Shown: positions 42,786 to 51,537 of the stretch, in pieces | Layout: every line of letters starts with the position of its first letter | Numbering within the stretch: the stretch's first letter is position 1 | Position numbers and translations under genes: made by a program | Source: Dehalogenimonas formicexedens | Lineage (GTDB): Bacteria > Chloroflexota > Dehalococcoidia > Dehalococcoidales > Dehalococcoidaceae | Direction of reading: 5' to 3' | Assembly: GCF_001953175.1 (NCBI RefSeq) | Contig: NZ_CP018258.1 | Location: forward strand, 524,210 to 588,209 | DNA length: 64,000 bases | Notes under the pieces: generated by a model | The model's input: the letters and a program-made list of their open reading frames with translations, nothing else | Told to the model about the DNA's origin: nothing | The model's database searches: none

Positions 42786-44561
42786 TTACCCAACGAACAT
42801 TCGGTCGACGAGTTGCATGCCTTCTTCACTGGTGCATAGTGGTTGAAGGTCCCGGCTCTGGTCCCGGTAAACGGTAATGCCCTTTAAACCCTGCTCGAAA
42901 GCCATCATAAAAACGCGGGCGATGTCCTCCCGGGTGGCACTTTTGGGGAAATTGACCGTCTTACTGACAGCATTATCGATGTGCCTTTGGAACGCCGCCT
43001 GGATGCGGACGTGCCAGTCGGGCGAAACCCGATGGGCGGTGACGAAGACTTTTCGTACGTCCTCGGGGACCTCTTTCCGAATGTGGAGGTGGTTTGAGGT
43101 CACCAATTGCTCGATAAGTTCCCGGGTGTAGAAGCCGCGCTCGCGGGCCACTCTCTCAAAATACGGGTTGATCTCCAGCAGGTTTTCACCGTCGAGAATG
43201 TTCCGGACGAAGACTGCCGCAAAGATCGGCTCGATGCCGGAAGACACTCCGGCAATAATGGAGATGGTGCCGGTCGGGGCGATAGTGGTACAGGCGGCAT
43301 TCCTCATGGGGAGGCCGCGTTTTTCATAGATGCTGCCGGACCAGGCAGGGAAGACGCCGCGCTCCTGGGCTAACTGGTGTGAAGCTTCCCGGGCTCGCCG
43401 GGAAATGAACTCCATGAGTTCTTCAGCGATCCCGATAGCTTTGGTGGAGTTGTACGGAACACCCAACCTGATAAGCATATCGGCAAAACCCATGACTCCA
43501 AGCCCAATCTTCCTGGTCTTCCTGGTGATCTGTTCGACCAGGGGAATCGGGAACCTGTTGACATCGATGACGTCATCAAGGAAACGGACGGCCACCGGCA
43601 CCAATTGCCCAAGGCGTTCGTAATCAATGCAGAGCGAGCCATTTTCTATCTTCAGCATGGCGGCAAGGTTAATGGAGCCGAGGTTGCATGATTCGTAAGG
43701 CAACAAGGCCTGTTCGCCGCAGCCTGTGATTGTTTCCAACCTTCCGAGCTCCGGGGTGGGGTTGTCGCGGTTGATGCGATCGATGAAGACAAGACCGGGA
43801 TCGCCGGTAAACCAGGCCTGGTCGACGATGCGATTGAAGACTTCAGCCGCGTTCAGTTTCCCGACTGGTTCGCCGGTATTAGGGGCAACCAGCGTATAAT
43901 CCTCGCCTGACCTAACCCTGGCCATAAACTCATCGGTGACCGAAACTGAGTTATAGAAATTGGTCAAGGTGTTGGGGTTGCTCTTGGCGCTAATGAAATG
44001 GAGGATGTCAGGATGAGTGACACTCATCACAACTGAATTGCAGCCGCGCCTTACTCCACCCTGCCGGATATAGTCTGCCGCCCCGGCGAATACATGGATA
44101 AGCGCGACCGGTCCACCGGCAGCATCCAGATGTTCACCCACGGCGCTGCCTGTCGGCCTGATATGAGACACGTTGAAGCCGATGCCGCCGCCGCTTTTGT
44201 GGATCATGGCGGTGTATTTCACGGCATCGAAGGTTTCTTCCAGCGAATCTGGTACCGGCAGAACAAAACACGATGCAAGCTGACCGGCTTCGGTTCCGGC
44301 GTTCAGAAGGGTGGGGGAATTGGGCAGGAATTCAAGAGAGGCCATGACCCGGTAAAATTCATCCGCAACGCCATCGACATCCGCTTTAGGGTTATAACCG
44401 CGCTCAGCCGATGCCACAAAACCGGCGACCCGGCGGAACATCTGCGCCGGCGACTCGATGATGCTACCTGTCCGGTCGCGGCGCAAATAACGCTTCTCCA
44501 GTACCCGCAGGGCATTGGGTTCGAGCGTCGGCGTGATATCTTTTTGTGTTGCCAGGACCAT
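42786..44561 (-). CDS. nrdJ: Adenosylcobalamin-dependent ribonucleotide reductase (class II)
   Basis: It reduces ribonucleotides for DNA synthesis without oxygen. Class II blocks are present: FLPNSPTLLNAGTEAGQLAS, HKSGGGIGFNVSHIRP, GGVRRGCNSVVMSV, LPYESCNLGSINLA and IAPTGTISIIAG. AAGGAG precedes the ATG. 591 residues, a compact form. It shares the cobalamin demand of RdhA and sits directly upstream of it, although a separate rdhA promoter is likely. Confidence 0.95.
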   Translation of the reverse strand: MVLATQKDITPTLEPNALRVLEKRYLRRDRTGSIIESPAQMFRRVAGFVASAERGYNPKADVDGVADEFYRVMASLEFLPNSPTLLNAGTEAGQLASCFVLPVPDSLEETFDAVKYTAMIHKSGGGIGFNVSHIRPTGSAVGEHLDAAGGPVALIHVFAGAADYIRQGGVRRGCNSVVMSVTHPDILHFISAKSNPNTLTNFYNSVSVTDEFMARVRSGEDYTLVAPNTGEPVGKLNAAEVFNRIVDQAWFTGDPGLVFIDRINRDNPTPELGRLETITGCGEQALLPYESCNLGSINLAAMLKIENGSLCIDYERLGQLVPVAVRFLDDVIDVNRFPIPLVEQITRKTRKIGLGVMGFADMLIRLGVPYNSTKAIGIAEELMEFISRRAREASHQLAQERGVFPAWSGSIYEKRGLPMRNAACTTIAPTGTISIIAGVSSGIEPIFAAVFVRNILDGENLLEINPYFERVARERGFYTRELIEQLVTSNHLHIRKEVPEDVRKVFVTAHRVSPDWHVRIQAAFQRHIDNAVSKTVNFPKSATREDIARVFMMAFEQGLKGITVYRDQSRDLQPLCTSEEGMQLVDRMFVG

Positions 44562-44595
44562 TTATTCTCCTTAAAAGGGAGCACTCATTAAATCC

Positions 44596-44720
44596 GGCAA
44601 GCCTCGCGGTGAACCCCGATTACACCCAGGGAGGCCCACGGGAGGGGTTTCACAGCACTATTAAGCCGGACTGGTCGCAACAGCCCGGCGGCCCTGGTTT
44701 CCCCCACCGAGAGGCTTGCC
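44596..44720 (-). ncRNA. Structured 5' leader upstream of nrdJ (candidate riboswitch)
   Basis: A 16-base closing stem (15 of 16 pairs) joins 44705-44720 with 44596-44611, GGCAAGCCTCTCGGTG in the RNA pairing with CACCGCGAGGCTTGCC. Ninety-three bases inside form further stems. It ends 35 bases before the nrdJ ATG. A fragment reading GTGAAACCCC and later GGGTGTAATCGGGG is loosely like the cobalamin riboswitch core, but I cannot match the full consensus. An nrdJ-type motif is the other option. Confidence 0.55.
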
Positions 44721-44750
44721 TTCAAGGAATATTCCTTTGTTAAAAAAGCT

Positions 44751-45041
44751 TCAATCCTGTCCAAAAAAGTACGAACTGGTAAACACGGTGAAACTCACAT
44801 CTCCGACAGATCGGAAATTACGGAGGGGCAAACGGTTATTGAAAAAGGCCATAACATTATCCGGCGCGGCATTTTTCTCGGCGTTGGCCAGGACCTCCGG
44901 CTTAGTAGCCGGAAAAGTCAAACCATTGAGGAAAAGCGCGATGGCGTCCGAATTCACCACCGTTTTTCCGGCAGGAGTGGAAACGGGTTTGGCGTTGACC
45001 CAAGAAATCGGTCTTTGCAGCCTAACCATTCTTGAAACCAT
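44751..45041 (-). CDS. DUF2795 family protein
   Basis: The last 50 residues (NSDAIALFLNGLTFPATKPE and MAFFNNRLPLRNFRSVGDV) match DUF2795, a small helical domain of unknown function. The N-terminus is uncertain: ATG 45041 or 45029, no clear ribosome site. It lies between the 28-residue peptide and the structured nrdJ leader on the same strand. Confidence 0.65.
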   Translation of the reverse strand: MVSRMVRLQRPISWVNAKPVSTPAGKTVVNSDAIALFLNGLTFPATKPEVLANAEKNAAPDNVMAFFNNRLPLRNFRSVGDVSFTVFTSSYFFGQD

Positions 45042-45059
45042 AAATATTTTCTACGCCCT

Positions 45060-45146
45060 TCAGCCGGAAGACTCGTTCCTGATCTTGGCGGCAGCGATAA
45101 TTGACACGGCCAGGATGAACGCGGTTAACGCAAGCATGACTATCAT
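45060..45146 (-). CDS. Possible 28-residue membrane peptide
   Basis: MIVMLALTAFILAVSIIAAA followed by KIRNESSG: one helix with a charged tail. It starts 16 bases after the stop of the lone receiver protein and ends 18 bases before the DUF2795 start, so it fits a compact cluster. Ribosome site is weak (AGAGAAG). No family known. Confidence 0.4.
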   Translation of the reverse strand: MIVMLALTAFILAVSIIAAAKIRNESSG

Positions 45147-45162
45147 AGAATGTCTTCTCTGG

Positions 45163-45537
45163 TCATTTGGCCAGCCTTATCTGGGCGGCGGCTTCCATGT
45201 GAAAAATCATGTCGATTATCTCGACAGGCTTAAATAAATAATCCTCTGCCCCGCTCGCCAGCGCCCTAGCGGTAAGTGTTTGATCACTTTTAGGGTCGGA
45301 CAAAACAAGAATTGGTATATTGGTATCGTTCTTTACCGATTGAATGAGACAGCACGGGTCGATACTTGCTATGCTGGTATCGACGACAGCCAGATCGCAA
45401 TCCCGGGCGCCGGTCCATGATTCCCGGGTAAACGAACTGGGGACGATCAATCGCCCGGAACTGGGCCAACGCATTCTTACGGCGGTGTTAAGAAGATCAA
45501 GGACCGCTGAATCACAGGTTGCCGCCCATACTTTCAT
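45163..45537 (-). CDS. Stand-alone, partly degenerate receiver-domain protein
   Basis: 124 residues with the receiver fold: LAVVDTSI carries the would-be phospho-acceptor Asp, ILVLSDPKS and DYLFKPVE carry the Thr/Ser and Lys positions. The acidic pair normally near residue 10 is reduced to CD (KVWAATCDSAVL), so phosphorylation may be impaired. No output domain. It may act by protein contact. Upstream DNA has repeated GTTAC sites. Confidence 0.65.
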   Translation of the reverse strand: MKVWAATCDSAVLDLLNTAVRMRWPSSGRLIVPSSFTRESWTGARDCDLAVVDTSIASIDPCCLIQSVKNDTNIPILVLSDPKSDQTLTARALASGAEDYLFKPVEIIDMIFHMEAAAQIRLAK

Positions 45538-45583
45538 TAGCTATAAGTTTAGTTGAGCTAAGTGAATTTTGGCCGAAAAAATA

Positions 45584-45653
45584 GTTACTGAAAGTTACGG
45601 CCGATCTCCCATAACGGTTACAGTATTGTGGTAAGATGGTGAAAAAAAGTTAC
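45584..45653. promoter_or_regulatory. Four phased GTTAC repeats
   Basis: GTTAC occurs at 45584, 45594, 45617 and 45649, spacings 10, 23 and 32, near whole helix turns. The rest of the 45538-45810 gap shows no gene. Such repeats suit an OmpR-family regulator; one is encoded at 48.1 kb. Confidence 0.35.
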
Positions 45654-45810
45654 AAAAATTAAATAAAATAATGGCAGAAACCGGACATGCCCGTCAGCCT
45701 AATGGGAAACTCCGAATGACTATTTTCTCAGTTCGCTTCCTTTGAGCTAGGAGCACTCAGGAATTTATCGATATTTGTTGGGGAACAATACAGCGTTAAT
45801 GAATATTAAC

Positions 45811-46461
45811 TTATCTCATTCCCGGTGATCTGACATCGCCCGATCTACGCATCGAGATCTGCTTTGGCGATAATATTCCCCAGGAAATGGTCATTTCGAT
45901 CGCTTTAAGAAACGATACGTCAGTATCGAGGATCTGATCCCTGGAGGCAAGAATCCACATTCCGGTGTGGGGTAAAGGGGTGGTGGGCAGGAATACGGTC
46001 ACGAACGGGCTACCGTCAAGATCCTTGACCTTATTGGTGATGAACCCCAGGGTGAAAACCCCTTTCCGGGGATATTCAAGAATAATGACCTTCCGGAAGC
46101 CGCCTCTGAAGGCCCCGGGGACTGAGATGGCCTGAACCGCCTGTTTGGCTCCGGAATAAATCTGTCCCAGCACCGGAAGCCGTTGAACCAGATATTCACC
46201 GAACCTGACAATGCTGTCCCCGATGGTATTTGATGTTACAACCCCCACAATGAGGATCAGTATTAGCGTCAGCAAAATGCCGAGGCCGGGGAAGCTACGA
46301 CCGAAAATGAGGTTAACCAGGGGCCGGAGGATACCGTCGGCAATATCGAATAGCCAGACAATTCCGAGGAAAATCAGCGCGCCAGGCAAAATGACTACCA
46401 GGCCGGCAAGGAAGGTTCGCCCGATGTTTTGAAGCCAGGCAGTGCCGTTATGTGTCGTCAT
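45811..46461 (-). CDS. DUF502 membrane protein
   Basis: 216 residues. Two transmembrane helices (FLAGLVVILPGALIFLGIVW; GILLTLILILIVGVVTSNTI) followed by the DUF502 soluble part (LPVLGQIYSGAKQAVQAI; VFLPTTPLPHTGMWI). Function unknown in the family. The ATG at 46461 is chosen because a TATAAT abuts the longer start at 46512 and would place transcription start after it. Confidence 0.85.
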   Translation of the reverse strand: MTTHNGTAWLQNIGRTFLAGLVVILPGALIFLGIVWLFDIADGILRPLVNLIFGRSFPGLGILLTLILILIVGVVTSNTIGDSIVRFGEYLVQRLPVLGQIYSGAKQAVQAISVPGAFRGGFRKVIILEYPRKGVFTLGFITNKVKDLDGSPFVTVFLPTTPLPHTGMWILASRDQILDTDVSFLKAIEMTISWGILSPKQISMRRSGDVRSPGMR

Positions 46462-46723
46462 TTCCGGTTCAGCCAATATCGCGCTCCATTGACTCCTAGG
46501 TTGCCGCATCATTATAAACGCTTTAGCAATTAAGGTGCATACTTCGGTATAAAATTCAAAATTCGCCGGGCGCGGTTGATTTGTCCAGCAAAAAGGCTAA
46601 GCGCAGACTCATGACTCACAGGTTTCACCTTCACCGACCAGAATCAGGGCGCCGGAAATACACCCGGGGTAGCATGATATATATCTGAAGTACAAAATAA
46701 ACTGGCTTTCCGGGCGTTGCTAA

Positions 46724-48067
46724 ATGCGTTTGCTGGGAGTACACTGGGTAGCATTTTTCGATACAAAAGAAATACTTGGAACTAATCAATTGACGGATTC
46801 TCCATACCCTCAATATAAATTACCCCAAAAAGGGCTGTTTTCAAACCCGATATTCAGGCGTTTTCCGCCGGGCGTGTGGATGGTTACGATCATCGGCGTG
46901 CTGAACTCGGCCAGTTTTTCTCTTTCACTCCCGTTCCTGTCGCTCTACCTCAATACTCAACGCGGCGTGTCGATGGTGATGGTGGGATTGATCATCCTCG
47001 GGAGTGGCTTGATAGCCTCGGCAGCCCAGATGGCGGCCGGTATGATGTCGGACAGAATCGGCAGGAGACCGATCATCCTGGTGAGTATGGCACTGGCGGG
47101 GTCGCTGTTCGTGGTCATGGCGATTCTGATCAACGCGGTCGCCCCGGTATGGGCTATCGTTGCCGTCTATTTCCTGGTGCGCTGCGGGCTTATGGCGGCA
47201 CGGCCGGCTACGCAAGCACTAATTGTTGATCTGATGCCGAAAGCCCGGTTAGCCGAAGGTTACGGCATCCTTCGCATGGGGCAAAACCTGGGCTTCGGAT
47301 TCGGCCCGGCGATCGGGGGATATTTCTGGGCGATTACATCTTACGCCTGGCTGTTCGTCGGCGCCGCGGTTATCAGCGGCATCTGCCTTTTTGTCACCGT
47401 TACCCATCTCAAAGAAAGTCACGTTGGCGGCGGGACCGAACAGGTTAGTTTTGCTGCCGCCCTGTCCACGGCCAAGGACAGGACGTTTTTGGTCTTCACC
47501 ATCATCAGTGTCATCGCTTTCATGGGTCTCGGCCAGTTCATTAGTACGATGTCCGTTTATACGGTGGAACGAGTCGGTTTTTCTACCGTCCAGTACGGCT
47601 CTCTTTTGACTTTGAACGCGATAATGGTGGTGCTGCTGCAGTATCCCGCCACCAGATGGATAGGCAAACTGGACAAAGCGACGGCGCTGCTTCTGGGTAT
47701 GTCCGTGTACACCCTGGGATATCTTTCAATGGGTTTCGTCGGCCCCTACGGAATGGCCCTGGGTGCGATGGCTATCATCACCGTGGGCGAGGTTTTGTTT
47801 TCTCCGATGTCGATGGCGGTGGTAGGTGAGTTGTCGCCGAAGAGCTGGCGGGGACGCTACCAGGGTTTTTACGGGTTATCGGAGACCCTGGGGGTATCTC
47901 TGGGACCGACGCTCGGCGGGTTCTTGCTCGATTCAACGGCGCCAGACGGGCGGTTGTCGGTCTGGCTGCCTATCGCTTCGGTTATCATGTTCGCCGGCCT
48001 GGCTTTTTACGCCTGGGGTAAGAAATTGAGGCCTTCGGCTGCCGGCGCAATGGCAACTCAGGACTAG
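46724..48067 (+). CDS. Major facilitator superfamily transporter
   Basis: About twelve hydrophobic segments and the MFS loop motif MMSDRIGRRPIIL between helices 2 and 3, repeated weakly in the second half. Probably a drug or metabolite exporter of the DHA1 type. The true start is uncertain; about 50 residues precede the first helix and a TTG near 46790 is an alternative. Monocistronic and convergent with the two-component genes. Confidence 0.85.
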   Translation: MRLLGVHWVAFFDTKEILGTNQLTDSPYPQYKLPQKGLFSNPIFRRFPPGVWMVTIIGVLNSASFSLSLPFLSLYLNTQRGVSMVMVGLIILGSGLIASAAQMAAGMMSDRIGRRPIILVSMALAGSLFVVMAILINAVAPVWAIVAVYFLVRCGLMAARPATQALIVDLMPKARLAEGYGILRMGQNLGFGFGPAIGGYFWAITSYAWLFVGAAVISGICLFVTVTHLKESHVGGGTEQVSFAAALSTAKDRTFLVFTIISVIAFMGLGQFISTMSVYTVERVGFSTVQYGSLLTLNAIMVVLLQYPATRWIGKLDKATALLLGMSVYTLGYLSMGFVGPYGMALGAMAIITVGEVLFSPMSMAVVGELSPKSWRGRYQGFYGLSETLGVSLGPTLGGFLLDSTAPDGRLSVWLPIASVIMFAGLAFYAWGKKLRPSAAGAMATQD

Positions 48068-48074
48068 TTCGAAA

Positions 48075-48117
48075 ATCGAAAACGAGTTGGGATTCAAAGT
48101 CCCAACTCGTTTTCGAT
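48075..48117. terminator. Bidirectional terminator-like 18-bp hairpin
   Basis: ATCGAAAACGAGTTGGGA pairs perfectly with its complement across a 7-base loop, between convergent MFS and response-regulator genes. Short T runs occur within both arms. Confidence 0.75.
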
Positions 48118-48134
48118 AGGCACCAACCATCAGA

Positions 48135-48809
48135 TCATTTTTTTATCAGGTAACCGGTACCGGATTTGGTCATGATGGAGCCCTGCATACCGATAGCTCC
48201 GAGTTTCTGCCGAAGATTGCGCATGTGTACCCGGATGGAATTGGCGGCATCCGCCGGAATCTCACCCCAGATAGACATCGAAAGGTCGTTATGGGAAACG
48301 GGTTTGCCCATGTTCTGGGCCAGGCAATACAGCATTTTGCCTTCGGTGGTGGTCAGCTTAACGCTCTGCTCGCCACAGGTGATCTGCCGGCGTGAGGCAG
48401 AAAAATGGAACTGTCCCAGAGAAATCGGTGAGCCGCTGTCACCTGCCCGCTGGCGGCGCAGCAGAGCCTTGGCGCGGGAGACAAATTCCATCTGGCGGAA
48501 CGGTTTGGTGATGTAATCGTCGGCTCCCAGCTCCAATCCCCGAACCACATCCGACTCTTCGTCACGTACGGTAAGGATTATTACCGGAACACTCGAATGG
48601 GCGCGGACCTCTTTCAACATCTCCAGGCCGCTTTTATCAGGCAGACCGAGGTCAAGAATGATCAGGTCGGGGTTTTCCTTGTCGGCAAGTTCGATGCCCT
48701 CCTGGGCGAGCCCGGTAAACACAATCCGGGAATCAGGCCAACTCACCCGCAGGCACAGACTCACCAGTTCGACGATGGCGCCGTCATCTTCCACGATCAA
48801 GATTTTCAT
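48135..48809 (-). CDS. OmpR/PhoB-family response regulator
   Basis: 224 residues: receiver domain (IVEDDG, phospho-Asp in IILDLGLPDKSG, TKPF Lys) and a winged-helix DNA-binding domain (LTTTEGKMLYCLAQNMGK; SIRVHMRNLRQKLGA). It follows the histidine kinase by 13 bases. A rdh regulator is plausible given the soluble PAS kinase partner and distance of 5.5 kb from rdhA. Confidence 0.94.
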   Translation of the reverse strand: MKILIVEDDGAIVELVSLCLRVSWPDSRIVFTGLAQEGIELADKENPDLIILDLGLPDKSGLEMLKEVRAHSSVPVIILTVRDEESDVVRGLELGADDYITKPFRQMEFVSRAKALLRRQRAGDSGSPISLGQFHFSASRRQITCGEQSVKLTTTEGKMLYCLAQNMGKPVSHNDLSMSIWGEIPADAANSIRVHMRNLRQKLGAIGMQGSIMTKSGTGYLIKK

Positions 48810-48822
48810 GCCATTCTCTCCT

Positions 48823-51312
48823 TTACGATTTACTACAGGGTACCTTGAAATAAAAAGTGCTGCCTTTACCTATGGCGCTTTTCAGCCAGATCTGACCGCC
48901 GTGCAATTCCACGAACATTTTCGCCAGGGCAAGGCCCAACCCAAGACCGCCGAGGCGTTTTTTATCGGTATTCTGTCCGCGATGATACGCCTCGAAAATA
49001 TGGGGAAGGTCAGCGGTCGATATACCGGTGCCGTCATCGGCTACCGCGATTAAGGGTCCGTCAGCCTCTGGGCGGACCGATATTTTGACATGGCCGCCTT
49101 TGCGGCAGAACTTGAACGCGTTAGACAGGAGATTAGATACCACCTGGCGCAAACGGTCGGGATCGGCGCTGATCTGGATCGGCGTCTGGGGTAAGTCCAG
49201 TTCAAGATGGATCCCGCGGTGAGCGGCTTCAGGCTGGACGTATTCCGCGATCTTTGCCAGGAGGCCTACAAGATCGAAAGAACGATAGGTGAGACGAAGC
49301 GTGCCGACTTCACCTCGCGCGAGGTCCAGCAGTTCGTTGATCCGTTTTTCCATATTCCGGGCGCCGGCTTTGATGTTGTGGGCAAAGCGGCGGGCTGTTT
49401 CATCAGTCAGGCTGGCCTCAAGATAATCGGAAGCGGTCAAGAGCGGAGTTAAGGGGGTTTTGAGCTCATGCACCAGCGCCCGGGTGTAGAGCGAACGCTC
49501 TTCAATCTGCTGCCTGAGGGCGCTTGAGAGGGTTTGTTCCCTGTCGAAGAGCAGGCGTAAATCATTCTCGGCTTTCTGCCGCTGGATTATCTCCGAACCT
49601 AATGCCTGTGTCCTAACCGCAACCATATCCTCAAGCCGGTGCTGGTAGCGCTCTATCTCTGCCTGGGAGTTTCTTTGCTCCGTGGTGTCACGGACGATGT
49701 TAATGGTTGAGAGCGAACCGTCGGGGTGACTTTGAAAGGTTTGGATCAATTCGCAAGGGAAAACCTCTCCACTCTCTCGGCGCTGAAACGTCTCAGTGCG
49801 AAGTCCTTCGGCAGCTTTTCCACCGCGAATCGCCACAGAAAGGCGGCGCGATTGAGCCAGGTACGAAGCACGATCTGGAAACAGGAAGCCGGGAGTCCGT
49901 CCGAGGCACTGCTCGGCGGCATAACCATACATTTCTATCACCCGGCGATTGACGTATTCAATGCGATTCCCCGGCCGCCGGACGACAAAAATAGCATCGG
50001 GCAAGGAATTGTTCAATTTTTCCAGCCGGTCCAGGCTCTCCTTAAGTTGCCGCTCAACCGTTTTTCGGCTGGTGATGTCAAGACCGTAGAGGTTCAGGAA
50101 ACCGTTTTCTTTGTCCGGAAACAGAGTCAGGGCGTAGGCCGTACCGCCGATCTCAATCTCCGTTTCGAATTCTTCTCCGGTTTTCCAATTGTTTGAGGCC
50201 CGTTCAGGCCACGGAGAAGGAAGGACATCGCCAATACTGACTCGCCACTCCCGGAGAAGCGGTACCGCGGCAGGATTCGCAAAAAGGATCACTCCTTTAT
50301 TTGAAAGCCGAAGGATCGGGCTTGGGTTGGACAGCGCAAAAGCGGCTAAACTGCGGATCTCGGCTTCCTGTTCCAATCTTTTTCTGATGTCGCGAATTAC
50401 AGATAATATTACCGGTTTGCCGTTCAGTTCGAACCTATGGGCGGCCACCTCCGACGGTATGGGTTGTCCCGATTTGGTGCGGTGAACGAGTTGGACGGTC
50501 AAATGCCCGGTCCTCTGGAACGTCTCGGAGCTGACGTTGGTCTTTGCATAACTTTCAGGCGTGTTGAGGTCGCGAGCCGTCAACCGAAGCATCTCATCGC
50601 GGGTGTAACCGTATCTATCGCAGGCGACCTGGTTTGACTCGATAACCCGGGTTTCACCGCCGGAATCAGGAACCTCCCAGAGGATGATGGCATCGCCAGT
50701 GTTATCGAAGAGGGCACGGAAGCGCTGTTCGCTATCGCGGAGCGACTGGGTAAGACGCACCCTCTGGATGGCATTGCCCAGCACGAGGCCGATCTTTTCA
50801 AGCTCGCCGACCAGACTGGCCGGGACCATGTTTTCACGCATGTCTGCCACGTGGATCAGGCCAAATATCGATGTCCCCGATCTTATCGGAATCAGAGCGA
50901 CAGATTCATAGCCGTGAGCATTGCAGTCATTGCGGGGCTGACCCTTTTCATCATCCGAAACCGTGGCCCGAAAATCGCTCCTCCGGTTTATGAAGAAAGA
51001 GCCTATTTCGGTATAAAACGGTTTCGAAGGATCAGTAGTGCCGGCGATAACATCGGTGCATATGCGCCGGTCAATACCAGTCACCGGAAAGTTTTCGAGT
51101 TTGAAGGAATCCTGGCAGAATCCTTCGAAAACGGCGCATTCGGTGTTCTGCTCTCCATCCAGCACCAAGATTCCAACCGCAGAGCAACCGGTCAGTCCTT
51201 TGAACTCTGCAAGGAATTCAACCAGCAGTGGTCTGATCTCGACATGCCGGTTAGCGATCGCAAGAAACTTGTAGGCGGTTTCCAGTGTCTGTCCTGAATG
51301 GAGCATCGCCAT
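48823..51312 (-). CDS. Soluble GAF/PAS histidine kinase
   Basis: 829 residues with no membrane helix, so it senses a cytoplasmic cue. Domain order: GAF (about 15-190), three PAS domains (about 205-320, 335-420, 440-560), HisKA with the phospho-His in ALVHELKTPLTPLL near 610, and HATPase (DDGTGISTADLPHIF; RLGGLGLGLAL). Cytoplasmic PAS kinases of this form often pair with rdhA genes in Dehalococcoidia. ATG 51312 and 51306 are both possible starts. Confidence 0.93.
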   Translation of the reverse strand: MAMLHSGQTLETAYKFLAIANRHVEIRPLLVEFLAEFKGLTGCSAVGILVLDGEQNTECAVFEGFCQDSFKLENFPVTGIDRRICTDVIAGTTDPSKPFYTEIGSFFINRRSDFRATVSDDEKGQPRNDCNAHGYESVALIPIRSGTSIFGLIHVADMRENMVPASLVGELEKIGLVLGNAIQRVRLTQSLRDSEQRFRALFDNTGDAIILWEVPDSGGETRVIESNQVACDRYGYTRDEMLRLTARDLNTPESYAKTNVSSETFQRTGHLTVQLVHRTKSGQPIPSEVAAHRFELNGKPVILSVIRDIRKRLEQEAEIRSLAAFALSNPSPILRLSNKGVILFANPAAVPLLREWRVSIGDVLPSPWPERASNNWKTGEEFETEIEIGGTAYALTLFPDKENGFLNLYGLDITSRKTVERQLKESLDRLEKLNNSLPDAIFVVRRPGNRIEYVNRRVIEMYGYAAEQCLGRTPGFLFPDRASYLAQSRRLSVAIRGGKAAEGLRTETFQRRESGEVFPCELIQTFQSHPDGSLSTINIVRDTTEQRNSQAEIERYQHRLEDMVAVRTQALGSEIIQRQKAENDLRLLFDREQTLSSALRQQIEERSLYTRALVHELKTPLTPLLTASDYLEASLTDETARRFAHNIKAGARNMEKRINELLDLARGEVGTLRLTYRSFDLVGLLAKIAEYVQPEAAHRGIHLELDLPQTPIQISADPDRLRQVVSNLLSNAFKFCRKGGHVKISVRPEADGPLIAVADDGTGISTADLPHIFEAYHRGQNTDKKRLGGLGLGLALAKMFVELHGGQIWLKSAIGKGSTFYFKVPCSKS

Positions 51313-51350
51313 CGCCAAGGGTGTGCCTTTTTTCTTAATGATTTGAAGCT

Positions 51351-51379
51351 ATTGTAACGTTTTAGGCGCAGGTTGACAA
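51351..51379 (-). promoter_or_regulatory. Promoter of the histidine kinase operon
   Basis: Leftward -35 TTGTCA (51374-51379) and -10 TACAAT (51351-51356), spacer 17, start point about 30 bases before the kinase ATG. Confidence 0.6.
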
Positions 51380-51537
51380 TAGTTTCATGGTAAAAATCCA
51401 TGGTATATTTGAAAAAAATAATTAGGCCAAGGTTATGAAAAGCATACTTCGGCCACGCATGGCTGCCGGCGCTTCAATTGGATTTCCGTTAAACGAAGCT
51501 CCCGGCGATCCAACCCCGATTTTTTATGGGCATCGAT

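Noticed and set aside
44716-45237. 173-codon plus-strand frame near the nrdJ leader
   Set aside because: It runs through the DUF2795 gene, the 28-residue peptide and the end of the receiver gene on the other strand, of which the first and last have clear family features.
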